Source: Verrucomicrobiales bacterium
GTDB lineage: Bacteria > Verrucomicrobiota > Verrucomicrobiia > Verrucomicrobiales > DEV007
Direction: 5' to 3'
DNA length: 64,000 nt
NCBI GenBank assembly: GCA_029213065.1
Contig: JARGPH010000023.1
Coordinates: 1 to 64,000 of the forward strand
Shown: piece after piece, positions 17,180 to 25,543 of the stretch
Layout of the letters: each line of letters begins with the position of its first letter
Position numbering within the stretch: the stretch's first letter is position 1
Position numbers and translations under genes: made by a program
The notes under the pieces: generated by a model
Databases searched by the model: none
Seen by the model: the letters and a program-made list of their open reading frames with translations, nothing else
What the model was told of the DNA's origin: nothing

Positions 17180-18045
17180 TATTGAAACGAATCGTTCTCC
17201 TTGCCGTGCTTGTCGCCTTCTTTTCGATGGGGCAGGGTAAAGATGATTGGCAGCTTGATCCCGAAGTGCGGGCGAAGTGTCTATCTGTTCTTCGTGAAGG
17301 ATTGGCCTCCGGTGAATTCTGGCCATCGATGCATGCGGCGGAGGCACTCACCGTAGCGGGCTTCGGGAAAGAAGTGCAGGATTTCCTCGTCCCGAAACTT
17401 GAAACCGAGGACGACGATCAACGCAGGTGCGGGCTTGCGCGGGAGTTGGTTCGTTCCGGTGATATGGCGAAGAGTGCTGTGATGATGAAGATATTGCAAA
17501 AGGAGGATCCCCACGGTCATGTGCATGCGGCGGAGAGTCTTTACAAAGTGGGCTGGATGGGAGGCTTCGAGCCGCTGAAGACGGTATTTTCTGAGACGGA
17601 TCAGATGCCTTTGAAAATCATGGCTGCGTCAGCTCTCGCCAAATACGATCGAGACGAATCCGGAGAAGAGGCGATCGCTTTTCTTCGGAGCACCCTGAAG
17701 GAGGAAAAGGATCCCGCCATCTTCCGGCTCCCTGCCTGGGTCCTCTCTCGAATCGGGGATAAGAGCGACCGCGAACTGATTCGTTTGAGACTGAAGGATG
17801 CCGACGATCCGCTCGTTCATGCTTTCCTTGAGCACGCCCTCGCTGCCCTCGGCGATCCCGATGGAAAAGAGGCACTCCTGGAGAACCTTAAGTCTGACGA
17901 CCCTGTCATTCGCACCTATGCTGCTGTATTCGCGGGGGAGTCCGGAATTTTTGAAGCAGTGCCCGATCTGATTGGACAACTGGAAGATGAAAATCTCGAT
18001 GCCCGGATTCGCGCGGCTCAGGCTCTTTTGACCCTCGATTTGTAA
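17176..18045 (+). CDS. Secreted HEAT-repeat-like protein
   Basis: 289 residues from the ATG at 17176, which overlaps the symporter stop (ATGA). The N-terminus MILKRIVLLAVLVAFFSMGQG is a signal peptide. The rest consists of helical HEAT/PBS-lyase-like repeats of ~30 residues, for example GHVHAAESLYKVG, KIMAASALAKYDRDES, LVHAFLEHALAALGDPDGKE and DARIRAAQALLTLDL. These proteins usually mediate protein contacts. Position inside the operon points to a role linked to the catabolic cluster, such as scaffolding or regulation of export, but that is a guess. It could also be a PBS-lyase HEAT protein with no enzymatic activity. Confidence 0.85.
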   Translation: MILKRIVLLAVLVAFFSMGQGKDDWQLDPEVRAKCLSVLREGLASGEFWPSMHAAEALTVAGFGKEVQDFLVPKLETEDDDQRRCGLARELVRSGDMAKSAVMMKILQKEDPHGHVHAAESLYKVGWMGGFEPLKTVFSETDQMPLKIMAASALAKYDRDESGEEAIAFLRSTLKEEKDPAIFRLPAWVLSRIGDKSDRELIRLRLKDADDPLVHAFLEHALAALGDPDGKEALLENLKSDDPVIRTYAAVFAGESGIFEAVPDLIGQLEDENLDARIRAAQALLTLDL

Positions 18046-18058
18046 CCATTTAATATCT

Positions 18059-18820
18059 ATGAGAAAAAGTAAAACACTCGCCCGGATTCGGGCCGGAGAA
18101 GTCATTCGAACCTGTGTTCTCGGCCACTTTGTTCCCGCCTACGTTTTTCAAGCGGCCCGTGCCGGCTACGACTGCATCTGGCTCGATCTTGAGCATCGCG
18201 CGCTCACGATCCGTGAGATTCAGGTATTGCTGACCTACTCCCATTTGTACGACATCGATATCATGCTGAGACCTCCCACTTTGGAGAAAACGGGGCTCTA
18301 CCGCTACCTTGAAGAGGGCGCTGCGGGATTACTCATCCCGCATGTCTCGACCGCAGAAAAGGCGGCCATGTTAGTTGATGCGGTGAAGTTTCCCCCGATC
18401 GGTGATCGCGGGATCGACAACGCGGGAATCGATTCCGATTTCAATACTCACAGTGTCGATGATTACGTGAAGTGGGCGAACAGTGAGACCTTTCTCGCGG
18501 TTCAAATAGAAACCCCTGAAGGAGTTAGGAACGCGGACGCGATTGCGGCGACGAAAGGCGTCGACGTTCTCTTCGTCGGTCCCGGTGATCTGGGCCTGCG
18601 TCTCAGCCAGACCGGCGAAATGACTTTGGATGAAGCCTGGGAGCTTGTCGCGGCTGCCTGTAAGAAGCACGGCAAAGCGTTCGGTGGTCCTACCCTTCCG
18701 ATGGCGGAGATGCAGAAGCGGAAAGATCAGGGGGCTCAGCTTTTGATTAACAACAGCGAGTTTCAGGCGATCCGGGCAGGGCTCGCGGAAAATATAGGCA
18801 AGTTCGATGAGCTTAGCTGA
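18059..18820 (+). CDS. HpcH/HpaI-type aldolase
   Basis: 253 residues. Characteristic blocks of the HpcH/HpaI aldolase/citrate-lyase family are visible: WLDLEHRALTIREIQVLL (aldolase Glu/His), LRPPTLEKTGLYRYLEEGAAGLLIPHVST, VQIETPEGVRNADAI (metal Glu) and VDVLFVGPGDLGLRL (metal Asp). This family cleaves or forms 2-keto-3-deoxy acids with a divalent metal, releasing pyruvate and an aldehyde. In this cluster it would be the retro-aldol step for a sugar-acid-derived 2-keto-3-deoxy compound. It overlaps the next SDR gene by 14 bases. Substrate not assigned. Confidence 0.92.
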   Translation: MRKSKTLARIRAGEVIRTCVLGHFVPAYVFQAARAGYDCIWLDLEHRALTIREIQVLLTYSHLYDIDIMLRPPTLEKTGLYRYLEEGAAGLLIPHVSTAEKAAMLVDAVKFPPIGDRGIDNAGIDSDFNTHSVDDYVKWANSETFLAVQIETPEGVRNADAIAATKGVDVLFVGPGDLGLRLSQTGEMTLDEAWELVAAACKKHGKAFGGPTLPMAEMQKRKDQGAQLLINNSEFQAIRAGLAENIGKFDELS

Positions 18821-19619
18821 ACTGATTCGACTCGACGGAAAACGGGCTCTTGTCACCGGCGGGACAAACGGGATCGGGAAAGGCTGTGTTCTAGAGCTCG
18901 CCGGCGCCGGGGCCGATATCATTTTAAATGACAGGCCGGGAAGCATCCTTCTGGATGAGGTCGCCGATGAGATTCGCGCGCTCGGTCGACAATGCTGGAC
19001 CGTCGAGGAGGATGCCTTTACGCGGGAGGGATGTGAGTCACTCGTTGAGAAGGCGATTGAGGCGGCGGGACGCATCGATATTCTTGTGAGCAATCCCGCT
19101 TACGGAAAGCGATGTGAGTTTGTCGAGTTTCCGGCGGACGAATTTGACAAGGTGATCGATGCGACTTTTAAAGCCGGGTTTCATCTCAGTCGTGCCGTTG
19201 CCCGTCACATGATTGAGTCGAAGATCGAGGGGAGCATCCTGTTCATCAGCAGCGTTCAGGCTGAAATGCCGATCGCTCGCTGTGCACCGTATGGCGCGGC
19301 GAAAGCGGCGTTGAATCATCTTACGCAAAGCATCGCTGTGGAGATGTTTTCCCATCGAATCAACGTCAATGCGATCGAGCCCGGTTGGATTGACACGCCG
19401 AATGAGCGACGTGAATTTACCGAAGAGACAATTCAGAGCGAAGGGAGGAAGCTTCCCTGGGGTCGTCTCGGATTGCCATCTGATATCGGGAGGGCCGCGG
19501 CCTTCCTGGCTTCAGAGGCCGCTGATTATATCACTGGAACGATACTCCCGGTTGACGGCGGTTTTCGCTTCAAAAGCATGCAGGCAGATTCGGTAAAAGA
19601 TATCCGGGATCAGGAATAG
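18807..19619 (+). CDS. Short-chain dehydrogenase/reductase
   Basis: 270 residues of the classical SDR type: TGxxxGIG motif in VTGGTNGIGKG near residues 16-26, NNP-like SNPAYG (usually NNAG), catalytic Ser in LFISSVQAE, and Y-x-x-x-K in YGAAKAA. A C-terminal IDTPNERREF and TGTILPVDGGF tail matches the family. It is probably a NAD(P)-dependent sugar or sugar-acid dehydrogenase. The start at 18807 overlaps the end of the aldolase gene by 14 bases, so the two are co-translated. It ends 3 bases before the end of the convergent amidohydrolase gene. The exact reaction is not known. Confidence 0.92.
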   Translation: MSLAELIRLDGKRALVTGGTNGIGKGCVLELAGAGADIILNDRPGSILLDEVADEIRALGRQCWTVEEDAFTREGCESLVEKAIEAAGRIDILVSNPAYGKRCEFVEFPADEFDKVIDATFKAGFHLSRAVARHMIESKIEGSILFISSVQAEMPIARCAPYGAAKAALNHLTQSIAVEMFSHRINVNAIEPGWIDTPNERREFTEETIQSEGRKLPWGRLGLPSDIGRAAAFLASEAADYITGTILPVDGGFRFKSMQADSVKDIRDQE

Positions 19620-19622
19620 CGA

Positions 19623-20468
19623 TCAGGAAATCCCCAGAATCTCGAACGCGTCGCGGTGGATGAGTTTTTCGATCTCGTCTTCGTTGAGCCGCGGAAGCGC
19701 GGTTCCTTCGAGTTGGCTGTTGAGATTCCGCAGCCCGTCGACCGATTCATTAACGGTCGTAAACGGGTAGTCAGATCCAAAAAGCAGTTTGTTCCAGACG
19801 CCGTATTCCTGCACTAACATGAGACTGTTGTAGAGCTGCCACGGACGGTAGTGGAGCGCGCTGATATCGGCGTAGACATTCGGGTGCTTCCGGATCGTGG
19901 CGACGCATTCGCCTTCGTAGGGATGGCTCAGGTGGGCGAGGATAAATCGGATCTCGGGGTATCGTGTTGCGACCGGTTCGATCAAGCGGGGCAGGGTGCA
20001 GGCGAGCGGTGCCTGTCTCACAAAGGTTGTCCCGGTGTGGAGGAGAACGGGGAGATTGTGTTTGTCGCAATACTTCCACAGCGGTTCGAGGCGGGAATCG
20101 TCGACTCCGAATCCGGCATACATCGGGAGAAGCTTCACGCCGCGAAGTCCGAGTTCCTCGTGGCCGTGACGCATTTCCTCTTCCCAGCTTTCCTGAGTGG
20201 GATCGACCGAAAGAAAGCCGACGAGATGTTCGGGATCGCGGGCGACGTAGGAGGCGACATATTCGTCATCAACCCACATCCCGCTGAGTTTCGCTTTTCC
20301 GCCGAAGACGGCGGCTCTCGTTCCGGCAGGGGCGGAGTTTTGATAGTCTTCGAGTCGAATCGTGAGATCGACCTTTGCCCCGGCTCTCGCTGCAGTTGCC
20401 TGTTTGATAAAGTCGTCGTTGAACGCTTCGGGAAAGGGCCAGGTGTGACTGTGTATGTCGGTGATCAT
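19623..20468 (-). CDS. Amidohydrolase-family metal-dependent hydrolase (lactonase-like)
   Basis: 281 residues. The metal-binding HxH is DIHSHTWPFP at residues 5-7. Later blocks are GLRGVKLLPMYAGFG, LPVLLHTGTTF, IRFILAHLSHPYEGE and LLFGSDYPFTTV with the catalytic Asp. This is the amidohydrolase-2 (COG2159/COG3618) type. Members hydrolyse lactones or decarboxylate cyclic acids; a sugar lactonase step would fit the neighbouring SDR and dehydrogenase genes. It lies 2 bases downstream of the DapA-type gene, almost certainly in one transcript with it. The lactonase role is inferred from context only. Confidence 0.9.
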   Translation of the reverse strand: MITDIHSHTWPFPEAFNDDFIKQATAARAGAKVDLTIRLEDYQNSAPAGTRAAVFGGKAKLSGMWVDDEYVASYVARDPEHLVGFLSVDPTQESWEEEMRHGHEELGLRGVKLLPMYAGFGVDDSRLEPLWKYCDKHNLPVLLHTGTTFVRQAPLACTLPRLIEPVATRYPEIRFILAHLSHPYEGECVATIRKHPNVYADISALHYRPWQLYNSLMLVQEYGVWNKLLFGSDYPFTTVNESVDGLRNLNSQLEGTALPRLNEDEIEKLIHRDAFEILGIS

Positions 20469-20470
20469 GT

Positions 20471-21388
20471 CTAATCTTCGAGAGTTGCTTCTATCATTAA
20501 ATCGAAAAGGCGGTCCACTTCGTTTCGCGTTTCCCCGTCAATCACGAAACTTCTCGGCCCCCGCACCACTTCATTCGTGAAGATGCCCTGACGAACCAAC
20601 AAATGTTTCTCGACCGCGAGGAAGCCATCGAGGCTGGTCTGCAGACTGATGAGCGAACTGAGTGGGCCGTGGATCCAGCTGGCGCGTTTCATGTCGCCTT
20701 TTTCAAGGGCTTTCCAGAGCGGGACAATTCCCCGAATGAGATCGGCACCGGGCATGGTCCCGGAGATGCCGCGTTGGTAGGAATCGACGAGAGCGATTCC
20801 ACCGGTGCCTTCGAAAATGCGGGCTGTTGAATCCGTGGCATCACGCAGTGCGGAAAGCCTCGGCCCAATCGGAACGGCCTCCGGTTTGAACCAGACGCGA
20901 TCCGCTCCGAAGGAATCGAGCAGTCCGGCTTGAAATTCAATCGACATGGGGAGACCGACGTAGCCACTCGCATCCTGAACCACGATGGGGATCTCAACCG
21001 CGTTGAAGAGTCGCTCGTAGTATCCAGCGAGTTCATCGCTTGTCGCTCCGGTGGCGACCGGTGGGATTGCCATGAGAGCGGTCGCTCCGGCTGACTCGGC
21101 CTGTTTAGCGAAGGCTTCTGCCTGACGGGATGATTCAGCGCCCACACTGATAATGGCGGCGCCCCGGCCATGGGCGAGTTCGCAGGATTTCTCGGTGAGT
21201 GCGTGTCGTTCGCGGTCCGAGAGTCGCAACACTTCGGAGACCATTGCGAGGACGATGCCGTCGGCACCTTCGTTAAAAAGCCAGTCGATTTCGCGGGCCA
21301 GTGTCTCGAAATCGATACTCTCGTCCAGATGAAAAGGGGTCTGAAATACGGGGAGCACGCCCGTGACAGTTTTTGATTTGTCGTTCAT
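20471..21388 (-). CDS. DapA/NanA-family lyase or dehydratase (DHDPS superfamily)
   Basis: 305 residues in the TIM-barrel class I aldolase superfamily. Recognisable blocks are PVFQTPFHLDESIDFETLA, GADGIVLAMVSEVLRLSD, AIISVGAESS and the Schiff-base region VWFKPEAVPIG with the candidate Lys. The usual YNxP motif is replaced by VVQDASGYVGLP, which is not the dihydrodipicolinate synthase motif and suggests a divergent function such as a keto-deoxy-sugar-acid dehydratase or aldolase. It is transcribed with the amidohydrolase (2-base gap) and is divergent from the Gfo/Idh/MocA gene. A biosynthetic DapA role is unlikely given the neighbours. Confidence 0.88.
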   Translation of the reverse strand: MNDKSKTVTGVLPVFQTPFHLDESIDFETLAREIDWLFNEGADGIVLAMVSEVLRLSDRERHALTEKSCELAHGRGAAIISVGAESSRQAEAFAKQAESAGATALMAIPPVATGATSDELAGYYERLFNAVEIPIVVQDASGYVGLPMSIEFQAGLLDSFGADRVWFKPEAVPIGPRLSALRDATDSTARIFEGTGGIALVDSYQRGISGTMPGADLIRGIVPLWKALEKGDMKRASWIHGPLSSLISLQTSLDGFLAVEKHLLVRQGIFTNEVVRGPRSFVIDGETRNEVDRLFDLMIEATLED

Positions 21389-21435
21389 GGTGGATCCCGA
21401 TTATCTCTATCGAACTTATTTGAATTGGAAAAGAA

Positions 21436-22446
21436 ATGAATTCTCCTATGTCCGGCTCTAACCGCATTTTGATTATTGGCGTAGGTTCCATCGGAGAGCG
21501 GCATCTGCGTTGTTTCAAGGCAACGCAGCGATGTGAGGTCGCCTTTTGCGAGCCGAATGAGGAACGCCGGAACGAGATCGCGGCACGGTATGAGGTGGAT
21601 GGATACGACTCATGGGAAAGCGCTCTCAAAGCGGAGACGTTTTCGGCTGCGGTGATAGCTTCACCGGCGCCCTACCACATTCCCACAGCGCAGGTGCTTG
21701 CGGAACGGGGGATCGATTTGCTGATCGAGAAACCACTGAGTCTCAACACCGACGGGATTGCTGGTTTGATGAAAACCGCAGAGAAAAATAAGACGCGCAT
21801 CGCGGTCGGGTATGTTTACCGGGCACTTCCCGCGCTTCAAAAGATGCGGGCGGCTGTCCTCTCGGGACGTTTCGGGAAGATCGTTCAGGTTCAGGTTCAA
21901 GCCGGTCAGAATTTCCCGTTCTATCGCCCTGCTTATAAAGATATTTACTACGCGGTTCCCGAGTTGGGAGGCGGTCTCATCCAGGATATGTTGCCCCATT
22001 CACTCAACGCGGTCGAGTGGATCGCAGGGCCGGCGACCAGAGTCGTGGTCGATGCCGGGCACAAGGTTCTTGAGGGCGTAACCGTCGAAGACACTCTCAA
22101 TCTTATCGCCCGGCACGGGGAGGTCATGTCCAATTTCACGGTCAATCAGCACCAGCCCGTGAACGAATTCGTGATGACGGTGGTTTGCGAAAAAGGGGCC
22201 GCCCGTTGGGAGCTTTCCGGACAGCGGTGGCTTTCCGCCTCTGAAAATGGAGGTGACTGGACCGAGGAGGAGGCTTTCGTTCACGAGCGCGATGACTACT
22301 ACATTCTGCAGGCCAATGCCTTTCTCGATCTCCTTGAAGGCAAAGCGGATTCACTCTGCCCGCTCGAGGATGGGATCAAGACACTTCACAGCATTCTCGC
22401 GATCCTCGAGTCTCGGAAAAACGGTGCCTGGGTCGATGTTTCTTAA
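21436..22446 (+). CDS. Gfo/Idh/MocA-family oxidoreductase
   Basis: 336 residues. N-terminal NAD(P)-binding motif ILIIGVGSIGERHLRCF, followed by ASPAPYHIP and the family hallmark LLIEKPLS. The C-terminal GFO_IDH_MocA_C part has GGGLIQDMLPHSLNAVEWI, where His208 of the PHSLN block is in the position of the catalytic or substrate-binding His. This family oxidises or reduces sugars, inositols and related compounds. It is followed after 15 bases by a second SDR and is divergent from the DapA-type gene. Substrate not assigned. Confidence 0.92.
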   Translation: MNSPMSGSNRILIIGVGSIGERHLRCFKATQRCEVAFCEPNEERRNEIAARYEVDGYDSWESALKAETFSAAVIASPAPYHIPTAQVLAERGIDLLIEKPLSLNTDGIAGLMKTAEKNKTRIAVGYVYRALPALQKMRAAVLSGRFGKIVQVQVQAGQNFPFYRPAYKDIYYAVPELGGGLIQDMLPHSLNAVEWIAGPATRVVVDAGHKVLEGVTVEDTLNLIARHGEVMSNFTVNQHQPVNEFVMTVVCEKGAARWELSGQRWLSASENGGDWTEEEAFVHERDDYYILQANAFLDLLEGKADSLCPLEDGIKTLHSILAILESRKNGAWVDVS

Positions 22447-22461
22447 TTCAATCTAATCACA

Positions 22462-23256
22462 ATGAGCAACCCCACCGTTCACGAACTTTTTGATCTCTCA
22501 GGGCGTGTCGCGCTGATTTCCGGCGCGTCCGGCTGGCTCGGCAGCGCGATGGCAGCAGCACTGGCAGAGGCCGGGGCCAATGTCGTCGTCGCAAGCCGCG
22601 ATGCTGCCTCGGGAAAGGCTGCGGCGGAGGCGCTCAGCACTGAAAAAGGGAATCGTCATTTCGCAGTTGTGCTCGATCAGCTCGACGAAGATTCAATTGC
22701 GGACGGGTTTGCCTCGGCCGTCGCTTTGGCCGGTAAGGTCGATATTCTAATCAACAATGGCCACGCCGCCGACGGACATGATTTGTCCGACGTCACCGGC
22801 GAGCAGTTCAACCGGGTCCTTTCCAATTCGACGGGCTGGTTTCTGCTTTCCCGTTGCTTGCGGGATCATCTCGTCGAGCGGAAAGCCTCTGGAAATATTG
22901 TCATGATAGGATCGATGTATGGTCAGGTCGCTTCGTATCCCGATGCCTACGAGGATATTTGTGCGGGTAGCCCTGTCTCCTACCATGCTCTCAAAGGAGG
23001 GATTATCCACATGACGCGTCATCTCGCGGTCTACTGGGCGCGTGACAATGTCAGGGTGAACTGCCTCAGTCCCGGGCCCTTTCCGGGAACCGGTGTTCCG
23101 GAAGCGCTCAAGGAACGACTTGAGTCAAAATCGCCAATGGGCCGGATGGGGACACCGCACGAACTCAAGGGTGCTCTTCTACTTCTCGCGAGTGATGCAG
23201 GCAGCTACATCACGGGGCAGAACCTCACGGTCGACGGTGGTTGGACGGCGTGGTAG
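22462..23256 (+). CDS. Short-chain dehydrogenase/reductase, second copy
   Basis: 264 residues. NAD(P)-binding motif is ISGASGWLGSAMAAALAEAG; then INNGHAADG, VMIGSMYG with the catalytic Ser and Y-H-A-L-K for Tyr-x-x-x-Lys; it ends in ITGQNLTVDGGWTAW, the usual SDR tail. The TGxxxGIG motif is altered to SGASGWLG. Likely another carbohydrate or hydroxy-acid dehydrogenase and the last gene of the cluster. It ends 5 bases before the stop of the convergent folP, leaving no room for a separate terminator. Gluconate 5-dehydrogenase-like enzymes are a plausible match but unverified. Confidence 0.92.
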   Translation: MSNPTVHELFDLSGRVALISGASGWLGSAMAAALAEAGANVVVASRDAASGKAAAEALSTEKGNRHFAVVLDQLDEDSIADGFASAVALAGKVDILINNGHAADGHDLSDVTGEQFNRVLSNSTGWFLLSRCLRDHLVERKASGNIVMIGSMYGQVASYPDAYEDICAGSPVSYHALKGGIIHMTRHLAVYWARDNVRVNCLSPGPFPGTGVPEALKERLESKSPMGRMGTPHELKGALLLLASDAGSYITGQNLTVDGGWTAW

Positions 23257-23261
23257 TGGCA

Positions 23262-24095
23262 TTACTTCATCATCGCTTCGGTCATCCGGAGCGCTTCGAA
23301 GTTCGGCTTCACGCGGTGAACGCGATGGAGGGGGACTCCGAGCTCCCGTGCGTGGGAAGTGATCGCCACGGTGGGCCATTCGCGGTCTTCGATTGAATCG
23401 GAACCGATCGCTTTTCCGATAAAGGATTTCCGCGAAACACCGAGAAGGAGCGGACGGCCTTCGACCACGAGTTGATCGAGGTGTTTGAGAAGCGCGAGGT
23501 TGTGTTCCTGCGTCTTTCCGAAACCGATGCCGGGGTCATAGACAATCGTTTCGGGATCAATTCCGGCTTCAACAAAGGAAGCGTGGCGCTCTGTGAAAAA
23601 CTGACGAATTTCCCCGACGACATCTTCATAGGCGGGGGCGGCCTGCATCGTTCGCGGGGTTCCCTGCATGTGCATGACGACGAGTCCGGGACCCGTTTTT
23701 GCGGCGAGTGCGATCATCCCGGGATCACGAAACCCGGTCACGTCGTTGATGATTTTCGCTCCGGCAGCGATGGCCTTTTCGGCGACCTCCGGTTTTGAAG
23801 TGTCGATCGAAATGACGACTTCAGGATTCGAGCGGGTCAGCGCTTCGATCACGGGAATGACGCGCTCGCACTCGTCTCCGGTTGAGACTTCAGGTGCTCC
23901 GGGACGGGTCGATTCCCCGCCGATATCGATGATGGCGGCGCCCTCGCTGATGAGGGTCAGGGCCTGTTCGACGGCGGCGGCTACCGAGTCATAGCGACCA
24001 CCATCCGAAAAGGAGTCCGGGGTGACGTTGAGAATGCCCATGATCTCACCCTGCTTCGAAAAGTCGAAGGTGTGATCTGCGCAACGCCACTTCAT
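23262..24095 (-). CDS. folP: Dihydropteroate synthase
   Basis: 277 residues, normal length. Signature blocks: MGILNVTPDSFSDGG (residues ~19-33), IIDIGGESTRPGAP, VISIDTSKPEVA, IINDVTGF, YDPGIGFGKT, and the Lys/Arg block LLGVSRKSFIGK. The enzyme condenses 6-hydroxymethyl-7,8-dihydropterin pyrophosphate with p-aminobenzoate in folate synthesis in the cytosol. The C-terminus ends VHRVKPNFEALRMTEA, close to the usual VHDVKPN form with Asp replaced by Arg. It sits upstream of bioB on the same strand, with 39 bases between. Assignment is firm. Confidence 0.97.
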   Translation of the reverse strand: MKWRCADHTFDFSKQGEIMGILNVTPDSFSDGGRYDSVAAAVEQALTLISEGAAIIDIGGESTRPGAPEVSTGDECERVIPVIEALTRSNPEVVISIDTSKPEVAEKAIAAGAKIINDVTGFRDPGMIALAAKTGPGLVVMHMQGTPRTMQAAPAYEDVVGEIRQFFTERHASFVEAGIDPETIVYDPGIGFGKTQEHNLALLKHLDQLVVEGRPLLLGVSRKSFIGKAIGSDSIEDREWPTVAITSHARELGVPLHRVHRVKPNFEALRMTEAMMK

Positions 24096-24134
24096 GAGAG
24101 ATCAGACGTTTGAACTTTCGGTTGCTCCGCCAAT

Positions 24135-25130
24135 CTAGGCGAGAGCAGGCTCGCGAGGGCGGGTGTCTTCCGCTTCCGGTGAATCCTGTCCGCGGTTTGG
24201 CTTCTGAGGCTCGAGGCCGAGCTTTTTGAGGAGATTCAAATCCGCCTGTGACTGAGGGTTCCCCGTCGTAAGGAGTTTGTCACCGTAGAAAATGGAGTTC
24301 GCTCCGGCAAAGAAGCAAAGCGTCTGGAGCTCTTCGCTCATTTGCTTGCGACCGGCGGAAAGACGAACTTTCGCTTTGGGAATCGCGATACGGGCGATCG
24401 CGATCATGCGAACGACTTCGAAGGAATCAACGCCCTGGGATTCCGCGAGCGGCGTGCCGGGAATCGGAACGAGCGAGTTGATCGGAACGCTCTCCGGCTG
24501 CGGATTGAAATTGCTGAGAATCTCCAGCATTTTGATGCGGTCATCGGTGGTTTCGCCGAGACCGAGAATTCCGCCGGAGCAGACTGACATCCCCGCGTCC
24601 TGAACGTGACGGAGGGTATTGAGTCGATCCTGAAAAGTGTGCGTCGAAACGATGTTCTTGTAATGCTCAGGAGAAGTGTCGATATTGTGATTATAGGCGG
24701 TCACACCGGCCTCTTTCAGCTTTTGTGCCTCGACTTCACCGAGCTCGCCGAGCGTGGTGCAGACCTCCATGCCGAGCTCGCTTACGCTTTCAACGATGTC
24801 GAGAACCTGATCGAAACGTTTCGTGCCATCGCGAACGCCCTTCCAGGCAGCTCCCATGCAGAAGCGGGTCGAACCGTTGTCGAGAGCCTCTTTGGCGCGC
24901 TCCATGATATCGCATTTCTCCATGAGTCGCTCGGCACCCACTTCGGTGGTGTAGCGGGCTGACTGGGCGCAATAGGAGCAATCCTCGGAGCAACCGCCTG
25001 TCTTGATGCTGAGAAGGGTGCAAAGTTGAACTTCATTCTCGGGCCAGTTGGCCTCGTGAACTTTTCGTGATCGTTGGATCAGGTCGAAAAAAGGAAGATC
25101 GTAAAGCTTTTTGAGTTCGTCGAACTGCAT
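24135..25130 (-). CDS. bioB: Biotin synthase
   Basis: 331 residues from ATG 25130, chosen because MQFDELKKLYDLPF starts the conserved part; the frame is open to 25241 with residues of no similarity. The radical-SAM cluster cysteines are C47-x3-C51-x2-C54 in GGCSEDCSYCAQS. Other conserved parts: GSTRFCMGAAWKG, YNHNIDTSPEHYKN, GGILGLGET, VPINSLVPIPGTPL and LSAGRKQMS, which contributes to the 2Fe-2S site. BioB inserts sulfur into dethiobiotin. The last ~20 residues, rich in Pro/Glu/Arg, are a non-conserved tail. No other bio gene is in this window. Confidence 0.97.
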   Translation of the reverse strand: MQFDELKKLYDLPFFDLIQRSRKVHEANWPENEVQLCTLLSIKTGGCSEDCSYCAQSARYTTEVGAERLMEKCDIMERAKEALDNGSTRFCMGAAWKGVRDGTKRFDQVLDIVESVSELGMEVCTTLGELGEVEAQKLKEAGVTAYNHNIDTSPEHYKNIVSTHTFQDRLNTLRHVQDAGMSVCSGGILGLGETTDDRIKMLEILSNFNPQPESVPINSLVPIPGTPLAESQGVDSFEVVRMIAIARIAIPKAKVRLSAGRKQMSEELQTLCFFAGANSIFYGDKLLTTGNPQSQADLNLLKKLGLEPQKPNRGQDSPEAEDTRPREPALA

Positions 25131-25320
25131 GATGTCAGGGCCGTAGCCGGTGGGTTTCGAATTACCGGCAAGATCACCGATTATCGACAAAATGAGACCA
25201 CGAAATTGGCAAAAATCACCCTTTTGTTGCAAAAAAGACACCCGTTTGGGGGCTCGTCGGGTGTTTTGCGGCGGAATGGGGGAGATGGAGGGAGTGAGAG
25301 ATTGGGCGAGTGGGAGACCT

Positions 25321-25356
25321 AAGAGGGTTGAATGGGAGAGCTAACCCTGTTGGGTT
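25321..25356. repeat. Paired AACCCTSTTG motif, locus 1
   Basis: AAGAGGGTTG (25321-25330, reverse of CAACCCTCTT) is followed 22 bases on by AACCCTGTTG (25343-25352) within AACCCTGTTGGGTT. The two arms can pair over 8 of 9 bases. The same pairing recurs at 37654, 50773 and 59417. Confidence 0.55.
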
Positions 25357-25377
25357 CGAGTCGGGTGGAGGGAACTC

Positions 25378-25444
25378 GTAGCACTGTGGGCGCTGGCAGG
25401 GCGTTGAGACAGGGGCTTTGAAAACAGGTAGAAAACCTGTTCTA
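25378..25444. repeat. GTAG...CTAC palindromic intergenic repeat, copy 3
   Basis: Starts GTAGCACTG and ends CTGTTCTAC. The right part contains the hairpin AACAGGT-agaa-ACCTGTT at about 25422-25440. Same terminal GTAG/CTAC and inner palindrome arrangement as at 1551-1639. Confidence 0.6.
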
Positions 25445-25543
25445 CTTTTTTGCGTGGCGGCGGATTGGCCCTTCTATCCGCAGAGATCCAGGTTGAAATC
25501 GGGCTCCCTATTGAAGAAGCTCCCGACAACACATTTGATCGAC

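Larger units (their letters stand above)
25131..25543. other. Gene-free stretch with two kinds of repeat
   Basis: 413 bases between divergent bioB and a secreted hydrolase. It holds a purine-rich patch (25265-25320), a paired AACCCTSTTG motif (25321-25356) and a GTAG...CTAC element (25378-25444). No conserved protein is seen in it; frames reading in from both sides are start-codon extensions. The rest shows nothing recognisable. Confidence 0.7.

Noticed and set aside
25345-25375. GGGTTCGAGTC, a tRNA T-loop-like word
   Set aside because: No flanking T-stem or acceptor stem can be formed and no anticodon arm is present upstream.
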